This document shows positions 1 through 11,700 of a DNA stretch of 64,000 bases, one piece after another. Under the pieces are notes generated by a model. The model did no database searches and had not been told where the DNA came from. It saw only the letters and a list, made by a program, of their open reading frames with translations. Source of the stretch: Chionoecetes opilio. Taxonomy: Eukaryota > Arthropoda > Malacostraca > Decapoda > Majidae. The stretch is taken from contig JACEEZ010020455.1 of the NCBI GenBank assembly GCA_016584305.1, forward strand, positions 208,501 through 272,500, in the 5' to 3' direction. The first letter of the stretch is position 1. Each line of letters opens with the position of its first letter. A program made the translations under genes and the position numbers.

Positions 1-50
1 TATGTATATATAATACATAATTTATATACATATAATATAATATGTATATA

Positions 51-79
51 TGTGAAGGGAGCTTAAAGCTCCCTTCACA
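51..79. repeat. Perfect hairpin, 14-bp stem
   Basis: Arms TGTGAAGGGAGCTT (51-64) and its exact reverse complement (66-79) are separated by one base. It follows 50 bp of AT-only sequence at the window edge. It could be the end of a palindromic repeat that continues outside the window. Confidence 0.8.
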
Positions 80-345
80 CATTCCATAATCGAACCACGA
101 TAGCGCCACCAATTTGATTATTGACGCTATCTTGAAATTTGACCACGATAAACTCCGACCACGATAGCCTCACAACTATGTCACGCTGCCTGTAAGTATG
201 TGTCATGACGGTCGTAAGATGATCACGATGGAGTCATGACAGCTGTAAGACTATGTCACGAATGGAAAATCAACGGTCATTTTGTCGTCACGATAGAGCT
301 ACGATAACCACAACAGTGCCATGACGGTCCCATGAACGTATCACG
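80..345. repeat. CACGATAG-word repeat cluster, left
   Basis: Variants of the word CACGATAG (CCACGATAG, TCACGATAG, TCACGATGG) recur at irregular spacing, interleaved with GTCATGACGG-type words. The same words return at 905-1100, so the two clusters flank the G-rich block between them. No coding potential is evident. It looks like degenerate satellite or the subterminal repeats of a DNA transposon. Confidence 0.6.
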
Positions 346-347
346 AT

Positions 348-375
348 CCTCTTGACGCTCACGAGCGTCAAGAGG
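348..375. repeat. Perfect hairpin, 12-bp stem
   Basis: CCTCTTGACGCT (348-359) pairs exactly with AGCGTCAAGAGG (364-375) around a 4-base loop, at the right edge of the left CACGATAG cluster. Confidence 0.8.
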
Positions 376-399
376 TAGCAACATGCCTCACACGTGGGT

Positions 400-890
400 G
401 GATGTTGCCATGGTGATGGTGAAGGAAGGGGGGCTAGAGATTAAGGTGGGAGAAACAGGGTTGTGTTGGTAATGGAGAAGGGGGGGAGACGGGTGGAGGG
501 TTGTAATAAAGAAGGGGGTGATGGTGTTGGTGGGGAAACGGGGGGATTGGGGATGGAGAAGGCGTTGTTGGGGGTGTGAGTGGTTAAAACGGGGGGGGAT
601 CCACCACCCACCCCCTACTCCCTACTCCCATCACCACGTGGTCATGGGAGTAGGGGGAAGAGAGTAGGGGGTAGGTGGCATCACCACGTGGTCATGGGAG
701 TAGGGGGTAGAGAGTAGGGGGAGGGTGGTGTCACCATGTGGTGAGGGAGTAGGGGGGTAAGGAGTCGGGGGAAGGTGGTGTTAGCAAGTGGTGAGGGACT
801 AGGTGATAGGGAGTCAGGGGAGGGTGGAGGTGAATGAGAAAGGGGGGGAAGGCGGAAGAGGGTGCAAAAAAGGGGGAGAAGGTAAGAATG
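400..890. repeat. G-rich block with about 50-bp minisatellite
   Basis: The + strand is strongly G-rich. Between about 629 and 830 there are four diverging units of about 50 bp, each with CACCACGTGGT or a variant followed by GGGAGTAGGGGG-type runs. Repeated runs of three or more G give G-quadruplex potential. Open frames here are products of the bias. Confidence 0.75.
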
Positions 891-904
891 AAGGCGCGCG
901 TAAC

Positions 905-1100
905 GGTTTCTTATCGTCACGATAGAAATACGACGATCACGATAGGGTCACAAAGCTGCTACATAGATAACGATAGCGTCACGATAGACTTACGATAGCG
1001 CTGCGTTGGGTACAAAAATCGGGGAGCTTCCCAATTTTTTAGTGCACGCACTAACTTTTCGTGGCCTCGGCAGAGCGCGTCACGATTGGTCACGATGGAC
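905..1100. repeat. CACGATAG-word repeat cluster, right
   Basis: TCACGATAG, ATCACGATAGGG, GTCACGATAGAC and GTCACGATTGG recur here, matching the left cluster at 80-345. Confidence 0.6.
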
Positions 1101-1910
1101 CCATAACCGAAGGGGGCTTAAAGAAAGATACGAGGGGTCAGTCATAAGGCGTTTTCTGCGGGGGAGCAAGAGATATTTCGCTTGCAAGAGAAAAAATTTC
1201 GCTTGTTCAAATTTCACTTGCTGTTTAATCATCCAGGGAAGATGCTTGCCCGACCCGCAATAAATTTCTTGCGGGAGCAAGAGAAATGTTTGTTTGGGCA
1301 CTGTCGCGTTCGGCTGACGTGGCGGTGGTTTGTGCTTCAATAAAAGAATGACAACAGTGTACTTTCGACAAAATCAATTAAACTTTCTTATTTTAATGTC
1401 TTATCATAAAAGTTTGAATCAAATAAGGGAGGTTGCGGCGTGTAATTAAGGATAATATAATCGTCACAGCTGTATATATTGCTTTATATGCATTCGAATA
1501 TTGTTTACAACAGAACAGCTGCAGTTAAAGACTGGAATGTGTGACTTGATCGAAAATCAACAACTTCACACACCTCACTCTTACCCGATTTGCTGACAAT
1601 ACCATTGGATATTAAGAAACACTGAGACCACTATCGGCTTCCTGAGGAAATTTTGCATCGCATTAGTATAGATTTATAACTGATGTAAGTGCAAGTATAC
1701 GAAAACAAGGGTTAAGTAAAAGAGTGCATAAACATTTTCTCCTAATTGTTTGGCTTCATCACCTCATTGCCCGGCTACTTTTGATCACATTAAATTTATA
1801 AGCACACTTCCTGAATCTGCACACTTTTCTGACTATGACGGTATAGGATACGTCCCAATGTGAAAATATTTAGAGGGTCAAAATAGCCTATATCTGAGGT
1901 GTGAACTCTC
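1101..1910. other. Unassigned intergenic sequence
   Basis: I see no gene. A few TTTCGCTTG / GGGAGCAAGAGA words repeat between 1160 and 1290. The rest is AT-rich single-copy-looking DNA. Confidence 0.4.
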
Positions 1911-1913
1911 CGA

Positions 1914-1936
1914 CACACACACACACACACACACAC

Positions 1937-1985
<49 letters not shown>

Positions 1986-2032
1986 ACACACAAATACACA
2001 CACACACAGTCACACGTACACACATATCTTTG
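1914..2032. repeat. (CA)n microsatellite
   Basis: Nearly pure AC/CA dinucleotide runs with a few interruptions. Open frames here are artefacts of the repeat. Confidence 0.97.
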
Positions 2033-2035
2033 AAA

Positions 2036-2186
2036 TAATTATATTAATAATAAAATAATAATAATAATTTGGATGATAATAATAATAACAATAATGAAAA
2101 TGATGATGCCATTATTAACCATAATAATAGTAGACTAAGACTAATAATAATAATGATAATAATAATAATAATAACGATAATGAAAA
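2036..2186. repeat. (AAT/ATA)n microsatellite
   Basis: Imperfect AATAAT/ATAATA trinucleotide runs directly after the CA repeat. Confidence 0.9.
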
Positions 2187-2209
2187 TGTGAGCTAGGCTA
2201 GATTTGTAT

Positions 2210-2440
2210 AGTAACGCCTGTGTGATATGTAATGATCCGTTTTCTGTGATAGTCTGCCCTCAGGGGTAGAGGGAAGGGAGGGAGGTTTCACAGAGCGGCA
2301 TTGTCAGCTGAGCTGCAATCGGCCAATGATAACACGCGCCTCAGATTCTGAGGCTCTGAGCCAATGAGCGTTACTCTACCATACGTGTCTCGGTAGTCGG
2401 AGTAGTCAATAGTCAGTTCTTGGTCTTGGTACTAGTCAGG
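2210..2440 (+). promoter_or_regulatory. Probable CNDP2 promoter with two CCAAT boxes
   Basis: The segment is GC-richer than its surroundings and lies 300-500 bp before the CNDP2 start codon. CCAAT occurs at 2323-2327 (GGCCAATGAT) and 2361-2365 (AGCCAATGAGC), with a CAGCTG E-box at 2305-2310. A TCAGT arthropod initiator-like word lies near 2411. No TATA box is seen. The assignment rests on position and motifs only. Confidence 0.5.
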
Positions 2441-2477
2441 AGTCTGTTTCGAGAAAAAAAAAGAGAGAAAAAAACAT

Positions 2478-2632
2478 AATACCGAAATCCAATACCGACC
2501 AAATAATATACCGATACCGGTATACCGATGCAATACTAATACCGATACCGGTATACCGGAAAAAACCGGTAATACCGGTAATACCTGTGCTAGAAAACCG
2601 GTATTTCGGTATACCGGATACCGGTGCGGCGG
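2478..2632. repeat. ACCGGTA-type palindromic word array
   Basis: The words ATACCG, ACCGGTATACCGG and ACCGGTAAT repeat about a dozen times on both strands, since ACCGGT is self-complementary. It lies 100-250 bp before the CNDP2 ATG, so it is probably within or just above the 5' UTR. It may be a transposon end or a cluster of binding sites. Confidence 0.65.
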
Positions 2633-2728
2633 TGCACATCACCAGGCACGGTGAGTCGGTGACAGTGCAGTGACGCCCACCCACCCCACCGCACTAGTTT
2701 TCCGTCTCCTGCTAAAGTCACTGTAGCC

Positions 2729-2763
2729 ATGGCGCCCCCAGAAAGTCTCGCAAAGATCTTCAA
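2729..2763 (+). CDS. CNDP2: CNDP2 coding exon 1
   Basis: Start codon in context GCCATGG. It encodes [11 protein letters not shown] plus two bases of the next codon, with donor gtaagt at 2764. Joined to exon 2 it reads [13 protein letters not shown], matching the family N-terminus, which fixes this start 9.6 kb upstream of the next exon. Confidence 0.88.
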
Positions 2764-5700
2764 GTAAGTTGTTCAGTGACTTGTTTGCAGTATGAACTAT
2801 TATGGAGTAATACATCAGTAGTAGGTGATGAACAAGCGGCAGGTGGGTGGTTCCAGGGGTGTAATGTCGGCATTGGGCACGGTATGTACCTGGGATTACT
2901 CCCGTCTACCGAAATTCTTGTTCGGAAACAAAGCCGACGGTAATGTATAGGTTAGGTCAAGGGCGCAGCCATGAATTTTTTTCGGGGAGGGCCATAATAT
3001 GAAAATTGTGGCTAGAAAAAAAGGGTAAAATTTCGGGGTAAATTTCTAGTGTTTGCCCACACTCAGGCCCCTTCCCCCCAACAAGCTTGGGGACCTGTGG
3101 GAATAGGGGGTTAATGGGTGGGGAGCAAATAATGCGTCGGAAACGCATATTTTAGGATTTATGTAGGAGCTAAAATTCCCTAGATCTAGGAAAATTTAAC
3201 CGAACCTCCGGCAATTCTGAATAAGTCCTTCCGGGTTTGACTAAAATAAACTACCGCACTGTATAGTATGCTTATTGTACTTCACATCTGCAAAGGTTTC
3301 AGCGTGCACTCAGCCTTGGTTAACCCACACGGCCGCTATGAAAAACGGTGATTTAGACCAAGAAGTTATTAGAGAGGACACACACATCAAAATATATCAA
3401 ATATAAATAAAAGTCTTGTTTTTATAATAGCGGAAAGTTTTGAACCCGGAAATACCCCATTTTTACCCATTTAGCGTGCATATATTGCCTCTGCTTGGGT
3501 GTTATATCATGCAATACAGCCCCACACCCTTTCTTACCCCTTACATAGCCTTGAATATTGCAAGGGAACCCGTAAATTGAGGTAAAAAGCATAAGAAACT
3601 ACCGGCCTGTGGTCCTAACCTCCCATATCATTAAGATAATTGAACGAGTGGTCAAAAACCATCTCACTGATCACTTAGAGAAGACAAATGCTTTTAATGA
3701 GGGCCAACACGGCTTTAGAAAAGGCCGGTCCTGCCTGTCGCAATTATTGGCACACCAAGAAGCCCTATTGGAAGCCACTAGCAAGGGCACCAACGTAGAT
3801 GTGATCTACTTGGACTTTGCCAAGGCCTTTGACAAAGTTGATCATGGCCTCCTCCTCCACAAATTAAGGGGCCTTGGCATATCAGGAAACCTTGGAAAGT
3901 GGATCCACACTTTCTTGACAGGCAGGACACAAAAGGTATCAGTACAGGGGCACCTCTCAGACCCGAGTGACGTGACTGCGACTGAAAACCGTGGTTTAGC
4001 TCCCCACCTAGAAAGAAAGAAAGTGGTAAGTGTGGAGTTCCGCAGGGGTCAGTGCTGGGACCTCTGTTGTTCCTGATCATGATCGGGGACATTGACAGGG
4101 GACTCCGGCACTCCCAGGCTACCTCTTTTGCCGACGACACAAGGGTAAAGAGGGGAATAGCAACAGAAGAGGATGTGGCCCGGTTGCAGGATGACTTAAA
4201 TCACCTCCTAGACTGGGCTGATACCAACAACATGTCAATGAACAGCGACAAATTTGAACTAAAGAAGTACGGCCCGCTACATAACATCAAGGGAGACACC
4301 ACCTACCAGGCCCACCAGCAAACCATCACCCCAGCACACCACGTGCGTGACTTGGGTATCACCATGAGTGCTGATAGTACCTTCTCACAGCACATAATCA
4401 ACATATCAAACACTGCCAAGAAATTGACCGGGTGGATCCTCAGGACCTTTCACACCAGGGAGAGGACCTGCATGTTAACACTATGGATGGCCCTCGTCCT
4501 CCCCAGACTGGAGTATTGCTGCCAGCTCTGGTCGCCGTACAAGACAGGGGACATAGTAAAATTGGAAGCTCTACAGAGGTCCTTCACCAGTAAAATCTGG
4601 GACTCCCAGCATATGGATTACTGGGAGCGTCTACGCCACCTTAGACTGTACTCCCTGCAGAGAAGACGTGAGAGGTACCTAGTAATCTATGTGTGGAAGA
4701 CCCTAGAGACACTGGTACCTGACGTAGGCCTGCAAGTAAACCATCATCCAAGGAAAGGTCGACTGTGCTACATCAGGAGAACACAAGCCACCACCCAAAG
4801 AGTAGCAACAGTAGTACATAACTCATTTACAAGAAATGGGGCTCGTTTGTTCAATGCTGTGCCAAAGGCCATCAGGGAGCTGACTGGAGTATCCACTGAC
4901 TCCTTCAAGCATCAGCTGGACAAATGGTTGGCATCAGTGCCTGACGAGCCCCCAACACCAGGCTACCCCAGCACCGGAAGCAACTCTTTGGCGTGCCACC
5001 ACACCACCAGAGAAGCGGAGCTGCCTGGCCACAGCGGAGGCCCACCTTAGCTGTGCCCTGGAAGGCGAAATTCTACTAAGTAAACTAAGTAAAGAAAATA
5101 AGATAAGTGAAGCCAGAAATACCCCATTTTTGTGGTTAAGGTTAGGTTAGGTTAGGTATACTTTGTGGTTAAGGCTAGGTTAGGTATACTTTGTGGTTAA
5201 GGTTAGGTTAGGTTAGGTTAGATTTTTACATATAGTGACTTTGATGATTTTTTGGGGAGCCATAAATCACTTATATTTGCTTCCCCCACCCAAAAACCCC
5301 GTATTCCCGTCAGCTCCCCAGGCTTGTTGGCTATAGGGGGAAGAAGAAAACGATAGGGGTGAAGGACTTCTTGCAAAGTTTTACCAAACTTCTAGCAGAT
5401 CACCCCTTACTCTGCGTCTCTCAAGCTAGTGTAACTTTAACCCCTTCACTGCTGATATCAAATTCATAGGCCTACCCTCCTGTGCGGCAGGTTTAATTAA
5501 AATATAAAATAATTACTTATCATATTTGAAGTGCCTAAATGAATAGGATGCTCATTCCATACCAGAAAATCTATGTTTCGTCTTGGTGGAGGCTACCAGC
5601 TAAGTGAAGAGTTACGTCAGAGTGCAGCAACAGGGCCGTGACCGTGCTGCCAGACGCACAATGAAAGTACTTACTAAACATAATACAGCTTATTTTGGTA

Positions 5701-8700
5701 CATAAATGCTTCATTCATGCATTCATTCATTCATGCTTCTGTTTTATATCCATCAAGTATATGTTGAATATCTTTACTATTTTGCCTCGCCATTGAAGTG
5801 GAGGCGCGACAGCGTCAACACGTCGTACTGTACCGCTTGACCTTATTAGTCACATTAAATCACGCAAGCAGAAAAGAGGTTCTATTGTATGGCAACACTT
5901 GACACTGTTGCCATACAAGCCTATCACAGCGAATATTTACCCACAACATCATTGAGCGCGCAGTTTAAATACAGAAACCCTATATGTACCAGCCGCAGTG
6001 AACTCTTAGATAGCTGAGAGACCGTATTTGTACCAGCCGCAGTGAAGGGGTTAATAGCTTCAATCTCTTTTCATAACTAAAGCTACGCATCCATTGAATA
6101 ATTTTGGTCATCCTTCTCTGCACTGATTCTAACAAGGCTATATCCATCCTGTAATATGGAGACCAAAACTGAACTGCATAATCTAGGTGAGGTCTGACTA
6201 GAGCCAGATAAAGCTTGAGAATAACTTCTGCACTTTTACTTTTAACACTTCTGGTAATGAATCCTAACACTCTATTAGCTCTATTTCTAGCCTCAATACA
6301 TTGTTCCCTAGGTCGTAGGTCTGGGCTCACCCTCACTCCAAGATCTTTCTCACCTTCTGATCTTTTCCGCAATACATTGCGTATGGTGTATCTATTACCA
6401 GGGTTTTTTCTACCAACATTCATAACGCTGCACTTGTCAATATTAAATTCCATTTGACTACCCACTCATTAAGTTTATCTAAGTCTCCCTGCAATATGTT
6501 TACATCAGACTGTGATCCAATAATCCTACCTACCTTAGTATCATCAGCAAACTTGCCGATATCACTGCTAATCCCACTATCCAAGTCGTTGATGTAAATT
6601 AAAAATAGTAATGGACCCAAAACAGACGCTTGTGGAACTCCACTCGTCACCTGTCCCCATTCAGATTTAGAACCATTAATTGTAACCCTTTGTTACCTAT
6701 CACTTCGCGAAGCTCTATCCAACGAAGAACCTTCCCATCTATTCCATGAGCCTTAACTTTATTTAAGAGTCGCACGTGTGGTACCTTGTCGAATGCCTTA
6801 CTAGAGTCCAGGTTAGAAAGACAAATTTGATGGTGCGCGATTACCCGGGTGATTGGCGCCGCCAACTCCTGGGGAATATTTACTACCCCATCCCCTCTAC
6901 CCCAACAAACCTTGGGGACAGGTGGGAATGCGTTTAGTTTTGGGTTGGGGAGACAAAAAGTTTATGGAACTCTCGCCGAAATGCCAACCGAGAACTCACG
7001 CTGACAGTGGAGGCGACAGTTCCACTGATAATTTAGTTGAACAGGAAGAATAAATTTTTTTATTATTGGACACAAACATTTTTCGCTTGTCTCAGAACAC
7101 TAAAACTCAGTTTGACATTGGTAACGTAACCTAACCTAACTTGGGGGGCTCCCCCCCCCAGACCTCCCCGCTTGTTCACTGACCTAACCTGAACATTAGT
7201 CAACTGGCCAACATAACCTAACCTAACTGTTCAGGCTATTGCTGGTATTTTATCCATGAATTCAGAAAAATTTGTAAAAGTTGATTAAATGTATATATTG
7301 GGTACTGTAATATCAAGTCAATAACTGGAACTGTCCCTGAAAATAGGAACACTCGCCGACGTGAAAAATTGGAACACCCGCGCTGACATCGGCGAGAATT
7401 CCTATTGGCGACAGTTCCAGATACCAGACAAAAATCACAGATTCACAGCATCCAATTTCAACAATTTAGCAGTTTGATACAATACATAGACATTGGTTAC
7501 ATAACCTAACAACTCGGTTAACTAAGACTTCCCCGTTATCCCCTCCTATGAGCGCTTGCCTTTGTACTGTTGTGCCTTACAGGCACCTCAGACTTTGTAG
7601 AGGCAGTGTGGTTTAATTAAACAGGCTTGAATGCACACTGGAACCATTGCAGATATGTAGTACAGTAAGTGTACTATATATGCTCCTGTAATGTCATTCA
7701 GATAAGTTTGGAGCAGTGCTTATGCAGTTTTGCTCTGTTTGCATACACAACACTAATGTTTTCTGATAAGTTTTGATGTGCTTTGAAAGATTTGAGGTAT
7801 TTCTTTCTTTTAATGCCGTTTCTGTAGTGGGCAATCTTACCATACCCATTGGGTACCTGGAATTGTCATCAATCGGAATTCTCGCCGACGTCTGCGAGTG
7901 CTCCAATTCTTTATGACGGCAGTTCTTATTTCGGCGACGGTTTAAATTCTTGATCTTGATATTATAATACCCAATATATATATTCAATAAGCTGTTACCC
8001 GTGTTTCTGCATTCAGGGATTATATACGGTTTTATTATGGTTTAGTAAATACCAGCAATAACTTGGTAAGTTACAGTAAGTCAGGTCACGTAACCAATGT
8101 CCATGTACTCAGTACTGTATTAAACTCCAGTTTTACAGTGTTTTGGGACAAGCAAAAAATGTGTTGTCCAATAATGAAATTCACTTTATTTTTCCTTTTC
8201 ATCTATTCCAAGTCAAACTGTCGCTAAAAAATTCTGAATCGGTGAGTGTTACACTGTCGGCGAGAGTTCTCAGTTGGTGTTTCGGCAAGAATTCCTATCG
8301 GCGAGAGTTCCATAAACCACCCAGTGGATTTGTGGCATCATATAGTGTATGCCTGTATATATACGTATATATTTTTTTTGTGTGTGTGTACAATGATTTG
8401 TTAAATTCAGGTACGTGATGTTAGGCTAGATTATTTTTTTTTTAAATTTATCGGGCCTCCAGCAGGGAAGGACCACAGGCTAGCTTGAGCCCGTCAGAGA
8501 GATGCTTTGAAAAAAGAGAGGAGAGTGTTCGTGCTGCTGGCGTGCGGCACAAAATCCTAATCCTAATCCTAGAACCTAACCTAGATTAGGTTAGGTTCTA
8601 TTAACCTTTTTTTCTTCATTTATTCTTTTTTTAGGCTAGGTTGTGTTCTATTTCCCTATTTTTTTTCATTTTTTCACTTCTATCCACATTTTCCCTTTGA

Positions 8701-11700
8701 AGAAAACCACCAAAAATAGGAAACGGCTATAAAGGTAATATTTACACATTTAACCCTACCTGGCTACCCCTCCCTCTATTTGGAAGCTTTCGTCCATTCA
8801 TTCAATTTAAAATACATTTATATTGAGTGCTTACTCTGTTAACTTTGCTCCCTCGTCATATGATATGTTTAACATTGGGTAAGGTAATTGGTGCCACCAG
8901 AGTGCGCAATGGGTGAAACATGCAATGGCTGTAGGTGCTGAAACACTTCTTGGCATGATTCTTATTGGTGCCTGGCTACCTATTTATAAAATTCTTGCCA
9001 TCTTTTGCTTAACCCCTTGAGGCCCAGAACGTAATCTCCATTGCAATTTAGGTACCACTAGACTATTTTAATTAATATAAGCAATATTTTATAGATATAA
9101 CCTGTTTAGTATCCTTGTCCACTAGCTACTGTGGTATAATAAGTTGCTTGTTGTAATCTTATTGCTAAAAACAGACAATTTTATATAGCAAAGGAAAATT
9201 CTGTTCGTGAAGGGGTTAATAACACTCAATGTAATCAACACTAGTATATAATAGTAAGCATTGAAATATTACAAAATCAGCGAAAAGAACATGATAGGCC
9301 ATCACATATACATTTTTGAGTGGTACAGGGTATGTGCACAGACTATAAAGGCAGGCAAAAGGAGTAGATGACACTTGCTGGCCTGGTCACGTTGACCATT
9401 CAGGGAACAAGTATTGCATGATGTGCATGATGATATAAGGCCTGGGAATGTCAAATTTTACAGTATGTTCTTCACATCTGGCACGTGATATCAGTGATTA
9501 TGTGCGCTAGAGTCAAGGTGCGCAGATATTTGAGGTTTTTACGATAGCTGTGAAACGGGATAGTTGAGGAATGGGTACATATACAGCCCTTTTTGCCTGT
9601 GTCTGGCTTCATTCACCCAAAGTGCACTCTTGTTTCTTCTTTAACAACTTTTGAACTGACCTTTTGCTCCACATCTCTCAGGATCCCTTTATTTGAATAC
9701 TCTTAATATATCCTCTACCAAAGACTATACTCTGGACTTGCTACTCAGTTTGGGCTATTTCCTGTGGAGGCCAGATTTGCGATTCCTGACATTTTCGAAC
9801 ATCACTCCCATCTCCCTTCCTATGGTTTATCAGTATAAATGATATACTGTTATCTTCGTAAATGTTTGTTCTATAATATTATCAAATAAAAAACAGTAAA
9901 ATACACTAAAGAAATGCCTTTATGAGATAGTGAAGAAATATGCATGAACTCAATATTCACCTAAACTCTTCGCCATTTAATATTTTGCGAGAAAACATTT
10001 TACATGAAACATATCAATAGAAGCGGAATTATATTAGCTTTCCATTGATATATTTCAATTTCTGATAAATTAATTGGTACTATTCATAAATTAGCGTTAA
10101 CTAAATAAAAAACCTCATCAATCGGGAAAATTACCATATTGATGATGTAATTGTTTTAGTTAACGCTAATCATGCATGGTTCTAATTCATTTATCAGAAA
10201 ACGAAAAATATCAATGGAAAGCTAATAAAATTCCGCTTTTGTTGATATGTTTCATGTAAAAAGTTTTCACGCAAAATATTAAATGGCAAAGAGTTAAGTG
10301 CATATTAAGTTCATGCATATTTCTTCAGAGTCTCATAATGGCATTTCTTTAGTGTATTTCACAGTATTTTATTTGATAATATTATAGAACAAACATTTAC
10401 GAAGATAACTATCATTTATACTGATAAACCAGTCTACTGTATTCATGGAACACTCTTTTACTTGCCGATCCGATTGATGATGTTATATTTTTAGTTAAAG
10501 CTAATTTATGCATGGTTATAATTCATTTATCAGAAAACGAAATATATCAATGGAAAGCTAATGAAAATTCGCTTCTATTGCTATGTTTCATGTAAAAAGT
10601 TTTCTCGCAAAATATTAAATGGCGAAGAGTTTAAGAGAATATTGAGTTCATGCATATTTCTTCACTATCTCATAATGACATTTCTTTAGTGTATTTTACT
10701 GTTTTTTATTTGATAATATTATAGAACAAACATTTACGAAGATAACGGTATATCATTTATACTGATAAACCATAGGAAGGGAGATGGGAGTGATGTTAAA
10801 AAATGTCAGGAATCGCAATACTGGCCTCCACTGGTCATGGGCGGTTTGGCGCAGGGCACGAGTAGCAAGTCCAGTATAGAGTAGTCTTTGGCTCTACCTT
10901 CTTATCTTGTGTAACTCACTTCTCGAACATTCATTCAGCTCTTCTGTCACCCTTTTGTATGTAGGTACTCCTTTCTCATCTCTTCACCATTGAAGTGGGA
11001 AAATCCCAAAGTTAGGCTGAGCATCCCCTTGTCTTTGCTTAACCCCTTGAGACCCAGAACGTAATTTCCATTGTAATTTGGCTACGTAATAAGACGATAT
11101 TTAGTTAATATAAGCATTATTTTATAGATATGACCTGTTTAGTATCCTTGTCTACTAACTAATTTGGTATAGTATTAAGTCGCTTCATAATTTTATGGCT
11201 CGACAAAAGACTTTTAAATAGCAAAGGAAAGCTCTGGACGTGAAGGGGTTAATAATTATATATAATCTATGTCGAGATCTGTATCAGTGTCTGTGAAAAC
11301 TCTCACATGGGAAAAGCCAAGAAGCATCCATTGATTTGTTTTGTATCCATGTCTATTGTGTGTGTGCGAGGAATTACACCGTGAGCAATTTTTCATGGAC
11401 ACTGATGAGTGATGAGCATGCGTCACCGGGTGGCGTTCTCGAAGACCCGAGATCGATCCCGAGTGAGACCCATAAATCCACTTCAAATCTTTCTGCACCG
11501 TCGAGTGGCCTAAGAACACCCACATGCCCTGTCCATTAACTCTACCCTTCGATTGCGAGTGCATCGGAGGACACAGGGGGGCGGCATGAGCCTCTAATCA
11601 CAGACGTCACTATAAAAATCCTGCCTGCGCCACCACGGAGGAGGGCCAACCATCACAGCCCTCGAGTGAGCCTCCAGGGCCTACCATCCCCCCCCCCAAA

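Noticed and set aside
1796..2023. Cys/Val-rich frame on the - strand
   Set aside because: Translation of the (CA)n repeat.
5137..5221. A true chromosome end
   Set aside because: TTAGG runs are short, degenerate and interrupted, with unique sequence on both sides.
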